From the NCBI GenBank assembly GCA_964036045.1, contig OZ038387.1, forward strand, positions 22,257,637 to 22,321,636: a stretch of DNA of 64,000 bases. The letters run 5' to 3'. The position numbers were made by a program, and so were the translations under genes. Below are positions 42,249-51,858 of the stretch, in pieces; position 1 is the stretch's first letter, and every line of letters starts with the position of its first letter. The stretch comes from Eutreptiella sp. 'Long Island Sound 2002'. Its lineage: Eukaryota > Euglenozoa > Euglenophyceae > Eutreptiales > Eutreptiaceae. The notes under the pieces are model-generated. The model was not told the origin of the DNA. It searched no databases and saw only the letters and a list, made by a program, of their open reading frames with translations.

Positions 42249-43190
42249 AGGGGCGGCTCCGAAGAGGAGGACTTGGTTTTCTGGATCCTCGTGAAAATCG
42301 GGGATCAAGTTTTTCGAGCAATGCTTGACACCGGCGCAACACTTTCTATAGTGGCCCGGCACCTGCTAAAGACTTTGAACAAAACTAAGACAGTAGCCAT
42401 AAGAATAGGGGATGGGCGGACCATCCATTCCTTGAAGGGAGTCGATGTGACTATTTGTCTTGGCGACGAAACTGTGACCCAACGCTGCAGAGTGTTGGAC
42501 ACTGACTTCTTTGACATCGTCATTGGTACCGACTTCCTGCAAAGAAACCCCCAGGTAAAAATGCTGTCTGTCCAGAGCCCCTATTCTCTGCACTGCGACT
42601 TTGGCAGAGGGCTCTTCTCCGTACCTTTGGATCTGTCAGGAAAAAAAGAGTCTGGGCTGCGCTACGCAGCCAAGACTAACTATCGTACTGAAAACTACCA
42701 ATTGGCCCGTCACGTTCTTGAAAATGGACTGGCGGTCCTTCAGGTAACCCTGGATGAGATCCAGGTGGAATTGTTCACGAGCCAACAACAGCACATCATG
42801 CAAGTGTATTGCTCGAAACATTTGAACAACAACGCTTTTCGTTTCTTCTGGAAAGCAATGGACCTAGCGTATGCTAACCCTCCCTTCTCCCTGCTCGCGA
42901 AGGTTCTAATCAAAGTCGCTTATGAGGGAGGAAGGGTTGTCATGTGCACCCCTGACTGGAGTTGCTCAGGTGAGCACGCTTATTGGCGCCGTGTGCTAGA
43001 CCGAATGACCGTGGGAACAGTGCAACCCCCCGACGGTCCCATTTACGTGCCTGATGACTCAGACACAGCTATGCAGGCCCCTGAGTGGGCCAGTTTCTTA
43101 TCCATTGTCGATGGATCCCTCAATCCTGTACCCCTGTGTGATCTGGATCAGGTGCTACTGAAAGAGGTCATGGCCGAAAATCTGGCCTGA
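42249..43190 (+). CDS. Ty3-2 aspartic protease and methyltransferase-like domain
   Basis: In frame with gag after the TAG. MLDTGATLSIVARHLL is the protease active site and VIGTDFLQRN the G-T-D-F element. From about 42760 to 43110 lie VELFTSQQQHIM, YCSKHLNNNAFRFFW, AYANPPFSLLAKVLIKV, VVMCTPDWS, YWRRVLDRMT, DGPIYVPDDS and WASFLSIVDGS. NPPF is the canonical adenine-methyltransferase motif IV form, and this is the only one of the three copies that keeps it. No AdoMet-binding FxGxG motif was identified, so activity is uncertain. The frame ends at TGA 43188. Confidence 0.7.
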   Translation, partial: RGGSEEEDLVFWILVKIGDQVFRAMLDTGATLSIVARHLLKTLNKTKTVAIRIGDGRTIHSLKGVDVTICLGDETVTQRCRVLDTDFFDIVIGTDFLQRNPQVKMLSVQSPYSLHCDFGRGLFSVPLDLSGKKESGLRYAAKTNYRTENYQLARHVLENGLAVLQVTLDEIQVELFTSQQQHIMQVYCSKHLNNNAFRFFWKAMDLAYANPPFSLLAKVLIKVAYEGGRVVMCTPDWSCSGEHAYWRRVLDRMTVGTVQPPDGPIYVPDDSDTAMQAPEWASFLSIVDGSLNPVPLCDLDQVLLKEVMAENLA

Positions 43191-45294
43191 CGCTTTCTGA
43201 TCTCAAAAAACGATCTCCTGAGCACCTTTCTGCCACACTTACAGGGTGTGAATCTCCCGATGGCTATTTGGAACCTGCAGCTGTAAAGGAGGATGCTGAC
43301 GACCAACTGTCTGAGATCACCAGCACTTTTTCTCCTGTTGATCCCAGCTGTGTTGAACTAAAACACAGTGCCTTCCTGGCCCAGCTGTTCCCGGAGGAGG
43401 TAGATCTAGAATCAACCTCAGAATCAACTTCCCCTGTTGGGAAACCGGTGCTGCACATGCAGCATATGCCCTCAGGTGAACCCGTGGCCCAGAGTCCTGA
43501 TGCTCTAGCGCGGCCTGCTTCTAATAACATGCCACTGTCTGAGCATGACACTCAGGAACTCCGACGGCTGTTGTACCTGAAGGCCGAAGGTATTGAGCGC
43601 CAAGAGGGGCTACAATACCTCAGACACACCTGGAAATCCTCCATCTGGTCTGAGGAGGACGATGATTCCCACACGCTGCCTGACCCTGAGATACCCCTAG
43701 TGTATTCTCTGCACTATGGGCAGCAGTGTCCCCCTGAGTGGAATGATGGTTCAGTACCTGCCGAAACTGCCCATCGGCAGAAAAAGGAAGAGCATGGAAA
43801 GAGCAACCTCCATGCTGAGGAGGATTTCCTGCAGAAAATTGAGAGTCTTAACCTTGACTTCCGACTGAAGAAACTGCTGCTAACCTATGAGGAGGTGTTC
43901 GGCGACCTGCTGCCTCCCCTTTCCTGTAAGAAACTGGTCCAGATGGACCTGAAACTGAAACCTGAGTTGGAGAAGACGCAAGTGAGGTGTCGTCCCTACC
44001 CCGCTCCTCAGGAACAGGTTGAAGAAATCGAGCGCCAGATCCAGGAGTGTATTGATGCTGGCCTCGTAAAAGAATATAAGAAGGGGGACTACCCTCATCA
44101 CTGCAGTCCCTGTTTCCTGGTTGCTAAACCAGGGTCGACTGCCCTACGATTGGTTGTTGACTATGGTGAGGTCAACAAGAAAACCCAAAACCACTCAGGG
44201 AGTATTCCTAACATGGAAAATACCCTGGGGCTTATTGCCAAATGCCGGTACAAGACGAAAATAGACAAACGCAGTGGTTTGTGGCAGGTAGACCTACCGC
44301 CGCAGCTCAGGAACTGCTGGCTCTTATAACCTGTAAGGGTCGTGTGATTGAGTGGAAGGTCATGCCTTTCGGGGTGGCTAATGCCCCAGCCCTCTTCCAG
44401 GAACTAATGAACAAAATTTTGTACATACTGAGGCGCAGACCTCTAGTACAGGAGTTGATTTCTCGAGGTGCAGAAATGGAGACCCACAGCGATGACGTGA
44501 GTTTGGGTACCAATACCCAAGAGGACCGTGTCCTTCTCCTCCGTGAACTTTTCATTGTTCCTCAGGAAAACCATCTCCGAATCAAACTCGAAAAATGGGA
44601 GTTCATGAATGAGAAGATGGAGTATTTGGGTTTCGACGTGGGGTATGGCTGGTGGGAACCAGCCGCCTCTAAGATGCAGTTCCTGCAGGACATGCAGATT
44701 CGCGATGACCCTAAGAAGGGTCTACACGACGTGAGGAGTTTTGTTGGCGCCTGTAACTTCTATAGGCGCCACATCCACAATTTTACCTACTCTCCTGCCC
44801 CTCTCACTGGCCTAATCAAGAAAACTACTCCCTGGAGGTGGACCGCCAGAGAGGAGGAATGTTTCCAGGAGTTGAAGAAGAAAAATGCCTCCTCCAACTG
44901 CCTGGGAGTACCCCGCCCTAAGGGCGAGATAGTCCTGATCACTGATGCCAGTGATGTAGGGGGGGGCTGGAACGATCTACCAATGGCAGGAGCTTAACCC
45001 AGCCGAACTAACCCACTGCCATTATCGTACTAGCGAACTGAACCGTGATGGCTCCTTGAAGCATGACTATCCTACCAGTGAGTGGCGACTTGTGCCACTG
45101 GGACACTGGAACTGGAAATTGAACCAAGCGCGTTCCAATTACAGCACCTACGACCAGGAACTCCTGGCCGTTATGTTGGTGCTCTCATCACAGTCCCGAC
45201 TCTTGGGATCTAACCCTATTGTCTGGCTCTGTGACCAAGAACCGGTGAAGTCTTTTCAGAAGGGCCCACCACCGGAGAAAGCGAAACTAAAGCG
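43191..45294 (+). pseudogene. Ty3-2 reverse transcriptase and RNase H, frameshifted
   Basis: A linker and RT frame runs 43268-44329 (PHHCSPCFLVAKPGS, LVVDYGEVNK, TKIDKRSGLWQVDL). It shifts near 44296 and continues 44242-44997 (VMPFGVANAPALFQELM, NFYRRHI, ITDASDVGGG), then breaks at a G-run near 44960 and resumes at 45056 (SNYSTYDQELLAVML, WLCDQEPVKSF). The YxDD catalytic box reads THSDDVSLG, so both Tyr and the middle residue are changed. This copy could not supply an active RT even with frames repaired. Confidence 0.75.
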
Positions 45295-47013
45295 GTGTAC
45301 TGGACTTACCTGAGCCTGTTCAGGCTGACAGTTCATCATATCCCTGGTATAAAAAAAGAACTGTTTGACTATATATCGCGCAATAACTTCGATGCGCTTA
45401 TAGGTGAGAGCTCTGACGCACTCCCCAAAGAGGCTTTCCAACGTATGGATGTCCAGCTTGACCTGTCCATGCGCACTGCTGGAATCCTCGAGGCTTGGAG
45501 CCTAACTGACTATCAGTCAGAGTATAAAGAAATTCTTCAGACCCTCAGCACTGGTCTCGAACCCCGTGTCGTTGACGGGCACCGGTGGTATAAAAACAAC
45601 CAGTACCTCTACTACGAGGACCGTATTGTCGTACCTGAGGCCCGACTTGATTGGTGCCTACAGTGGTCCCATCTCAGCTCAGGTCACACTGGCGCTAATC
45701 GCTCAGTGGACTTCTTCCGCGAGTGTTTTTACTCTAGTCCAACCCTGACTGAACTGAGGTCTCGTATGCAGACCATTGTGGATGCTTGTGGCTGTCATGC
45801 CAGCAAGCAGAGCGACAGTAGGGATAGGGGACTGATTTCCAGCTTACCCATACCCTATTGTACTAACTCTCTTCTCTATGTGGATTCCAATCACGGCCTA
45901 CCTCGCTTCGGCGGCTATGATAGTTGCCTAGTGGTCACCTGTGGCCTGTCTCGCTTCACCCGTGTGTTCCCTTGCAATAAGAAAATCACAGGTGAGCAGA
46001 CTGTGAAAATGTTGGTCCAACATTGGTTCGAACCCTATGGAGCACCTGAGCAGGTGCACTGTGATGAGGATGTACACATCCGCAATGACACTGGGTGGTA
46101 CAAACGAGTGCTGAATGCCCTCAACGTTGAGGTAACCACTGGTGTGCCCTATACCCACACGTCTAACCCTCTTTGTGAGAGACAAAACCGTGTGGTGGAA
46201 CAGAACCTGAGAATCCTGATGAAACAAGAACGTACCAAAGACTGGGTACGCCTAGTGCCCTGGGCAGTGCTGACCATGAGCTCTCAGAGGAGCTTTTCTA
46301 CGGGTTTCACCCCCCACGAGCTGTTCCATGGAGGACGACCTGCTTGGTTCTTCAAAACCCCCTTTCCTGAGGACTTCAAGAGCCCCGTTGGGGATTGGCT
46401 GGAACACAAGCAGTCTATGGCTAACCAGGCTGGGACTAACGTGAGACATATCCGTGACCGTGAACTGAGCCGACGGAATCGCCTACCGCGACCTGCCAGC
46501 TTCAAGGTTGGTGACCTTGTTTTGGCTCACCATTCACGCCTACCGTCCTGGCCTCGTAACTGCCTACAGGACCCCTATTTTGGGCCCTATCGTATCATCA
46601 GGATAGATGGATCTAGGATCCATGTCAGGTGCAGTCCAGGTCTAGGTGGTGAACTGCTTTGTGCGGCTAAAAAGTTGAGGCACTATCACTCCCCTGACGA
46701 TTTGTTCTGGGATGAGTGGCGCCTCAGCGACAGTGAGGTCGAGCGTATCGACCTAGAGAACGCTGCCAGCCCAGAGGAGGCAGACGAACTCGAAGAGATG
46801 ACTGCCGATGAGATGGCAGTCGATGGCTACTACGTGGTTGCAGGTATTGCTCGCCACAAGTATAAACAGGGCTGGAAATTCCTTACCCTGTTGGATGGCT
46901 ACGGGCTATCTGAGGCGACCTGGGACCCATGTCCGCCTTTATACAACCAGATGGGAGTATCAACCCCATCTTCCGCTCCTACCTCGTCGAGAACAACGAG
47001 GGACAGCTACTAA
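45295..47013 (+). CDS. Ty3-2 integrase with chromodomain
   Basis: 572 codons, intact. WSHLSSGHTG and CGCHASKQ supply the HHCC finger (spacing H-x6-H and C-x-C, not the usual C-x2-C). Catalytic D, D, E are in LLYVDSNHG, VHCDEDVHI and CERQNRVVEQNLR. FKVGDLVLAHHSRL and FGPYRIIRIDG follow, then YYVVAGIARHKYKQGWKF and GYGLSEATWDPC, a chromodomain in which MKW is replaced by TLL. A frameshift before 45295 separates it from RNase H. The end is TAA/TAG at 47011-47013. Confidence 0.8.
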   Translation: MYWTYLSLFRLTVHHIPGIKKELFDYISRNNFDALIGESSDALPKEAFQRMDVQLDLSMRTAGILEAWSLTDYQSEYKEILQTLSTGLEPRVVDGHRWYKNNQYLYYEDRIVVPEARLDWCLQWSHLSSGHTGANRSVDFFRECFYSSPTLTELRSRMQTIVDACGCHASKQSDSRDRGLISSLPIPYCTNSLLYVDSNHGLPRFGGYDSCLVVTCGLSRFTRVFPCNKKITGEQTVKMLVQHWFEPYGAPEQVHCDEDVHIRNDTGWYKRVLNALNVEVTTGVPYTHTSNPLCERQNRVVEQNLRILMKQERTKDWVRLVPWAVLTMSSQRSFSTGFTPHELFHGGRPAWFFKTPFPEDFKSPVGDWLEHKQSMANQAGTNVRHIRDRELSRRNRLPRPASFKVGDLVLAHHSRLPSWPRNCLQDPYFGPYRIIRIDGSRIHVRCSPGLGGELLCAAKKLRHYHSPDDLFWDEWRLSDSEVERIDLENAASPEEADELEEMTADEMAVDGYYVVAGIARHKYKQGWKFLTLLDGYGLSEATWDPCPPLYNQMGVSTPSSAPTSSRTTRDSY

Positions 47014-47120
47014 CCCGTGCTGAGACTCTGTCCCAGCGTAAAAAGAAAAACTAATTTCACTGTGCCAGTCTACTGACTGTCTTCTAACCTTCCAGGGGCG
47101 GTAAGCACTCTTGTGCAGAT

Positions 47121-47450
47121 ATGCCTGCGTATGTGTGTGAGAGCAGTTGTCACAGTTGCCCCGCATTGCATCGCAGGACAGGACCGTTAGCCCCCCGTGA
47201 AAACCACACCCTGGCCGAAGGCCATTGGTTTTGCTCAGACCGCTGCTTTCAGAGCACTGCACTTACCCTGGCTGTGCCCTGCAGTCCCATGCCTATGGTT
47301 ACCAGCGTGAGCCAGGTGGCCGCTTATCAGGTTTGCAGCCACCCAGCGAGTGTGTGCCTTGTTGACCATGTGTTGCATGGGAACTGCCCTGATATAATGA
47401 CCTGGGGGAGCCAACGAAGAACGGTGGCTTACTACTCCAGGGGGAAATGA
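47121..47450 (+). CDS. Small Cys-rich protein downstream of Ty3-2 pol
   Basis: ATG 47121 opens 109 codons. CESSCHSCPALH and GHWFCSDRCF give a C-x3-C-x2-C ... W-F-C-S-x2-C pattern like MYM/TRASH-type zinc fingers, which bind zinc and often mediate protein contacts. It lies 107 bp after the pol stop on the same strand, so it may be a third ORF of the element. No copy was seen after Ty3-1, and Ty3-3 is truncated before this point, so it cannot be compared within the window. Confidence 0.4.
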   Translation: MPAYVCESSCHSCPALHRRTGPLAPRENHTLAEGHWFCSDRCFQSTALTLAVPCSPMPMVTSVSQVAAYQVCSHPASVCLVDHVLHGNCPDIMTWGSQRRTVAYYSRGK

Positions 47451-48945
47451 CAAGCAAGGTGTTTTGAAGCAAGGTGTGTCTTCCCTCCTTGGGGACAAGC
47501 GTGCCCACAGTTAGGACCCCTGACTGGTCCAGACCCATGGGGCTCTACCCTTCCTTACAGATTTTACGATACCCCTAAGTGTGCTACGTATGTCTGTGTG
47601 TGTCTCACTTCTCTCCCCGTCGTGGCTCCCCGAGACCGGGCTTGGCTGACGTCGGACCGCAGGTCCTAATCAGGTACTATTACCACTCCTATGGCGCCCA
47701 ATTTCTGTGCTGGCGCCTATCCTTGGGGGAAGACGGCTAAAGCCCTACCTACTAGAGGGGAGGCATGGCCATGTGTGCTAAGGGCATACAAAACGCCCAT
47801 TTTTCTAAGGGCCAAAAGCTAACGCACTCCCCTGCCGACGTGGAAAAGCACGCGGGACAGGAGACACCACTACACTACACTCACTAACGCCAGCACCAGC
47901 CTTCGAAGGCAGGGTGAGCACTCATCACTTGCACTCATCACCTCCCAGGCTTGCTGACCCTCACCACTACACACGCTACTTGGGGCTGATGTCAAAGAGG
48001 TCTCAGGCCCTATTGACCCCCCTGTGAAAGAGCAAGAGAACACAGCGCTACAGTAAGAAAAAGTGCTTTTCCAATGCTTTAGGGTATACTTTAGTTGTAT
48101 TAGAGGTGCTCTAAGCACTCGGGCATTTTTATCTTAGTATTGGCCAAACCAAAGGAGGTGATAACACATTTTGACCTATGGAACCAAACACTAAATCAGG
48201 ATGTGGTGTGGAGCCCTTTATCCCCAAGCTATAGGCACTAAAACATCTTTTCCTGGGTTGCTGAGGCACTGACATACTGAAGGCAGAGCCTATGAATTTC
48301 TTTATGTTTTCTCATGAATTCTTAGCTATCCTAGTGGTATGCACCCTAGGGGGCTGGGGCACCTCTTTTTGAGAGGTCCTGGGTTCAATACCAAGTCAGC
48401 CTAGCTGAGTAGCAATATCCCATGTGACATGGCAGTGACCTCATCGCCACAAGCCATGCCACCTCAGCACCTATGGGACCCAGAAACAAAGGGTGCACAT
48501 CTCAAGATGGCACTGTGGATGATAGTGAGCCCTTGGGGCAGTTCTCCAATCAGTGTTTCTCAAACATGTAAAATATTTCATCCTGAGTTGCAATGTATGC
48601 TAATTGCTGCGGTCTATTGTTGATAGTTGTTTTTATCTGACTCTTTGTGACTGCAGCCCTTCATGCTTTGATCCTGACCTTCTTCTACTTGCTTATCTCT
48701 GGCTAGGGTTATCCTGGATTGGTTGTATTTCAACAACGAAATATTTTTCTCATCAAAAAACAAGCAGCAGGAACCCTACACCAGCAGCAAGCAGCAGGAG
48801 AGGCACAACAATCACACAGTGTTGAAATCACTATAAACCCTTCTGGTAGCAAGAGGCAGACTGTCTCTGCGTACCGTCAGCAAATCCGTGCCGTACATCC
48901 AGTGCGCCGAGATCAGTCATATATAAGCAAGAAGGGCGAACGAAT
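47451..48945. other. Intergenic region between Ty3-2 and Ty3-3
   Basis: No gene is supported. It contains a tRNA-like SINE candidate (48323-48392) and AT-rich sequence weakly similar to the leader of Ty3-2 (48640-48780). A TATATAAG at 48920-48927, about 20 bp before the gag ATG of Ty3-3, could be a promoter element but is very close to the start codon. Confidence 0.4.
48323..48410 (+). repeat. tRNA-derived SINE-like head
   Basis: TAGCTATCCTAGTGG (A-box-like) and, 44 bp on, GGTTCAATACC (B-box-like) inside GAGGTCCTGGGTTCAATACC have the arrangement of a polymerase III promoter in a tRNA. The anticodon arm does not fold into a normal cloverleaf, so a tRNA-derived SINE or tRNA pseudogene is more likely than a working tRNA. 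No second copy was seen in the window. Confidence 0.4.
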
Positions 48946-51435
48946 ATGGACACCAAGAAAGAGGACACCGACGTGAAGACGGCGCCTGAGGCACCAGCGA
49001 TGCCAGCACCTGGTGAACCTGGACCTGGACCTAGCGCTGTACCTTCGGAGCCCTTACATGGGCCAGTGTACGTGGCGGAGGATTGGGTGGAAGGACTTCA
49101 GTCCGCCTTCCGGGCCCTCTAAGTCGAGGAGGTGGACAGCCATCCTGTGAAGAGAAAGAGAGAGAGCGAGAGGGATGCTGAAGAAAGCATAGCAGACGAA
49201 GGAGCAGACCAAGGGCACGACCCGACAAATGATCCTACCTTCGAGGGCGCACCAAGCGCTTCTGGCCTCCACGCATCACCCTCCCCTATAACCACCACAC
49301 TCCCAACTCCAGACCCAGCCGCTGCAACATCCACACCCATAACCAATCCGCCTATGGCTGGGGGAATAGGCTTTACTGGTATGCCTCCCTACCCTGCCTA
49401 TGGTGTGAACCCACCTACCACTGCGTTTCCAGAGGCAACTACTACCAGTGAGCCGGTGACCTCCAGTTCTGCGCCGCGATGGTATGCGGCTGACTATCAC
49501 CATCCTCTACCCGCTACGGGAGCCTATGTGGATGTTCCTGGGTATGCGACCTTGAGTAGGTTGAGGAGAGGACCTGAGTCATGCGGGAGCAGGGGTAGAG
49601 GATCGAGGAGATTCTCCAACAGGTCCCTGACGCGGTCGGAGATCAACGAGGTGCTCCGAGGAGCCACCTCTAAAAATGTTGGCGACCTCACTCAAGAGAT
49701 TGGAGATAAACTGGAGCCCCTGATACAGCTTCAAGCGTCACCTACCACGGTGGGAATGTTACTCCATCGAGTACAGGCCAACCACCTGGTGGCAGGGCTG
49801 ACAAACACCCTGGGGAGCCTGAGGAGCCGACCGATGCCGACCCCTGCAGCGATACCTAGAAGCCCTTTCGTGCCGAGGACGGCCCAGCCACCCTACAGTC
49901 ACGTGGGGAATTCTACGAGAGCCGAGCTGGACCGGCTGGGGCTGACAGCCCTGAGGGCAATGGTGGATGTGGACCCCTGCGGCTCCAGTGACCTAGGCGG
50001 AGATCCCTCCGATGATGAACCGCCGTCGATGACTTCTGCTTCGCCCTCGGAGGACGACGACCTGGAGGACCCTGAGAACCCGAGTCGGAAGAAGAAGAAG
50101 AAGAAGCAGAAGACCCGACGCCCTGGGGGACGCAGGTCTCAGGAGGCTAAGGCTATTGCCACCTCCAAGATCGTGGTGAACCTGCCTGAGTTCACAGGCA
50201 AGGACCTCAGCCAGTTCGCTGAGAATTTTGGCCGGTTTCTTCGATTGACCGGCCAAACCCACGCTAGTGGACGGGTCAAGTGCGATCTGCTCCTGCAGTG
50301 TTGCGAGACCAAGTACCTGGACAAGCAGGTCAGACAGATCGTGACTAAGTCCGCCACCTTTGCCGATGTGTTGGTTGCCTTGGAGAGGCAGTACCCGACC
50401 TATGAAACCGACCTCTCCATCAGGGCCGAGATCCAGAACCTGCCCATGCTGCCCAACAACCCCAAACCTGGCAGGGTCTCTGAGCTATTGGCTGACCTGG
50501 ATCACTGGCCTGGACGATTGACGCCCGGTTCCTACAGCAGCGACGACCTGCTTTTCTGGTTGGTGGCTAAGCTCCCTCGAGAGCTGTGGGACGTGTGCCG
50601 TTCAACGGCAGAGCGCAAGGCTGGAGCCCTCCACTACGAGGATTTCTGTGTACTACTCCTGGAGCTGGGGCTGGAGAAAGAAAGCGACCAGCACCTGAAC
50701 AACTACCGTCCTGGAGGTGGAGGCTCTGGAAGCCATGGCAAAGGGTACCAAGGATCCAGACCTGGGCAGGGGACTACCCCCAAACACGCCCATATCATGG
50801 AAAACGTCAAGGGGCTCTTCTGGTGTGACGCCAGAGACGAGCAGGGCCACCTGCAGCACGCCCCTGACTGCGAGCAGCGAGACTGCTTCGTAATCCAAGG
50901 GAAGAAGCAGGTGACCAACACCGGCGCCAAGGCGAAGATGCCGGATCACTACAGGTGTCCTATCACCTGTGCCTTCTGTGGGAAGAGGAAGCACTACGAG
51001 GATGAGTGCTACCACAAGCAGCGCCTGTCGGCGAAGCTGAAGGGTGAGGATCCTGGCAAAGGCTCTGGCAAAGGTGGAGGCAAAGGCAAAGGCAACGACT
51101 CCGGCAAGGGCAAGTCGAAAGGACGTGGACAAGGGCAAGACAAAAGTCAAGGTGGACGAGGAGGAGGCGCTAACCGCCAGCCAGACAAGGACAACAAGAA
51201 CACGGACAAGAACGGAGGCAACCCTAACCCTAATCCAGGGGGGAACTCCGAGCCCTCTGGAGTGCAGTCTGGTCCTACCAAACGCTCGCAGACGCAGGCC
51301 CAGCGAGAACAAGGAGCCAAGCGTGAGCATGAAGGTGGTGATGACGGCAACGCTAAGAAGAGGAGCCCTTTCATGAGGAGGGCCTGCAAATTGCGAAACA
51401 AGGGGTTCGAGGTGACCTGTCCCGCGGAGTTCTGA
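48946..51435 (+). CDS. Gag of Ty3-3
   Basis: ATG 48946 (MDTKKEDTDVKTAPEAP) runs 58 codons to TAA 49120; the same frame then stays open from 49123 to TGA 51433 (about 770 codons). The N-terminal ~300 residues are disordered and Pro/Ser-rich. The core from about 50160 has LPEFTGKDLSQFAENFGRF, LRLTGQTHASGRVKCDLLLQ, YPTYETDLSIRAEIQNLPML, LFWLVAKLPRELWDVC and LELGLEKESDQHL. CPITCAFCGKRKHYEDEC is an intact CCHC zinc knuckle, followed by a long Gly/Lys/Asp-rich tail and CPAEF at the stop. TAA 49120 is the only break. Confidence 0.8.
51433..51435 (+). other. Gag/protease border stop, UGA-CGG
   Basis: CPAEF-TGA-CGG-GGA, with the protease frame open directly after. UGA-CGG is the readthrough context known from tobacco rattle virus. 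It is identical in stop and next codon to the ORF1/ORF2 border of the LINE at 60430. Confidence 0.55.
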
Positions 51436-51858
51436 CGGGGACGCTCCGGTGGCACCCAAGACCTGGTGTTTTGGGTACGTATCCAGCTAGGGGGACGCAA
51501 ATACCTGGGGGTATTGGATACTGGAGCCACCATATCTATAGTGGCCAAGAAAATTTTACCTTGTGGGAGCCTGAAGAACACCCTGACCACCGCGGCTATA
51601 CGAATGGGAGATGGACATGTGGTGCACAGCTGCGGGGACTGTGAAGTGGAGGTACCTATGGGCTCTCGAACTATCGCCCATCGGTTCTATGTGATGGACA
51701 CTGATGCCTTCGACTTTGTATTGGGGACTGACTTCTTCGTGCAGCACTCCCAGATACAATCCCTGACGCTGCAAGCGCCCTACCTCCTCTACGTGGACCA
51801 CGCAGTGGCAGAGAGTCTGTGCCACTGGAGCAGTCGGAACATACCTCAAGCTACCTGA
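51436..51858 (+). CDS. Ty3-3 aspartic protease
   Basis: In frame with gag after TGA 51433. DLVFWVRIQLGGRKYLG leads to VLDTGATISIVAKKIL, the active site; VLGTDFFVQHS is the second conserved element. The frame stops at 51858, but comparison with Ty3-2 (FSVPLDL against ESVPLEQ) places a 1-2 bp shift near 51815, after which coding continues in the frame of 51819. Confidence 0.8.
   Translation, partial: RGRSGGTQDLVFWVRIQLGGRKYLGVLDTGATISIVAKKILPCGSLKNTLTTAAIRMGDGHVVHSCGDCEVEVPMGSRTIAHRFYVMDTDAFDFVLGTDFFVQHSQIQSLTLQAPYLLYVDHAVAESLCHWSSRNIPQAT

Larger units (their letters stand above)
40050..47450 (+). mobile_element. Ty3/gypsy-type retrotransposon Ty3-2, decayed
   Basis: Gag with CCHC knuckle, protease, methyltransferase-like domain, RT, RNase H, integrase and chromodomain occur in order on +, followed by a small Cys-rich ORF. 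No LTRs were identified at either end. Many frameshifts and a few stops are present. It is closer to Ty3-3 than to Ty3-1 in gag, in the protease border and in the methyltransferase-like domain. Confidence 0.8.

Noticed and set aside
51219-51240. CCCTAACCCTAA-like telomere repeat
   Set aside because: Only two units, inside the gag coding frame of Ty3-3, where they encode an Asn-Pro run.
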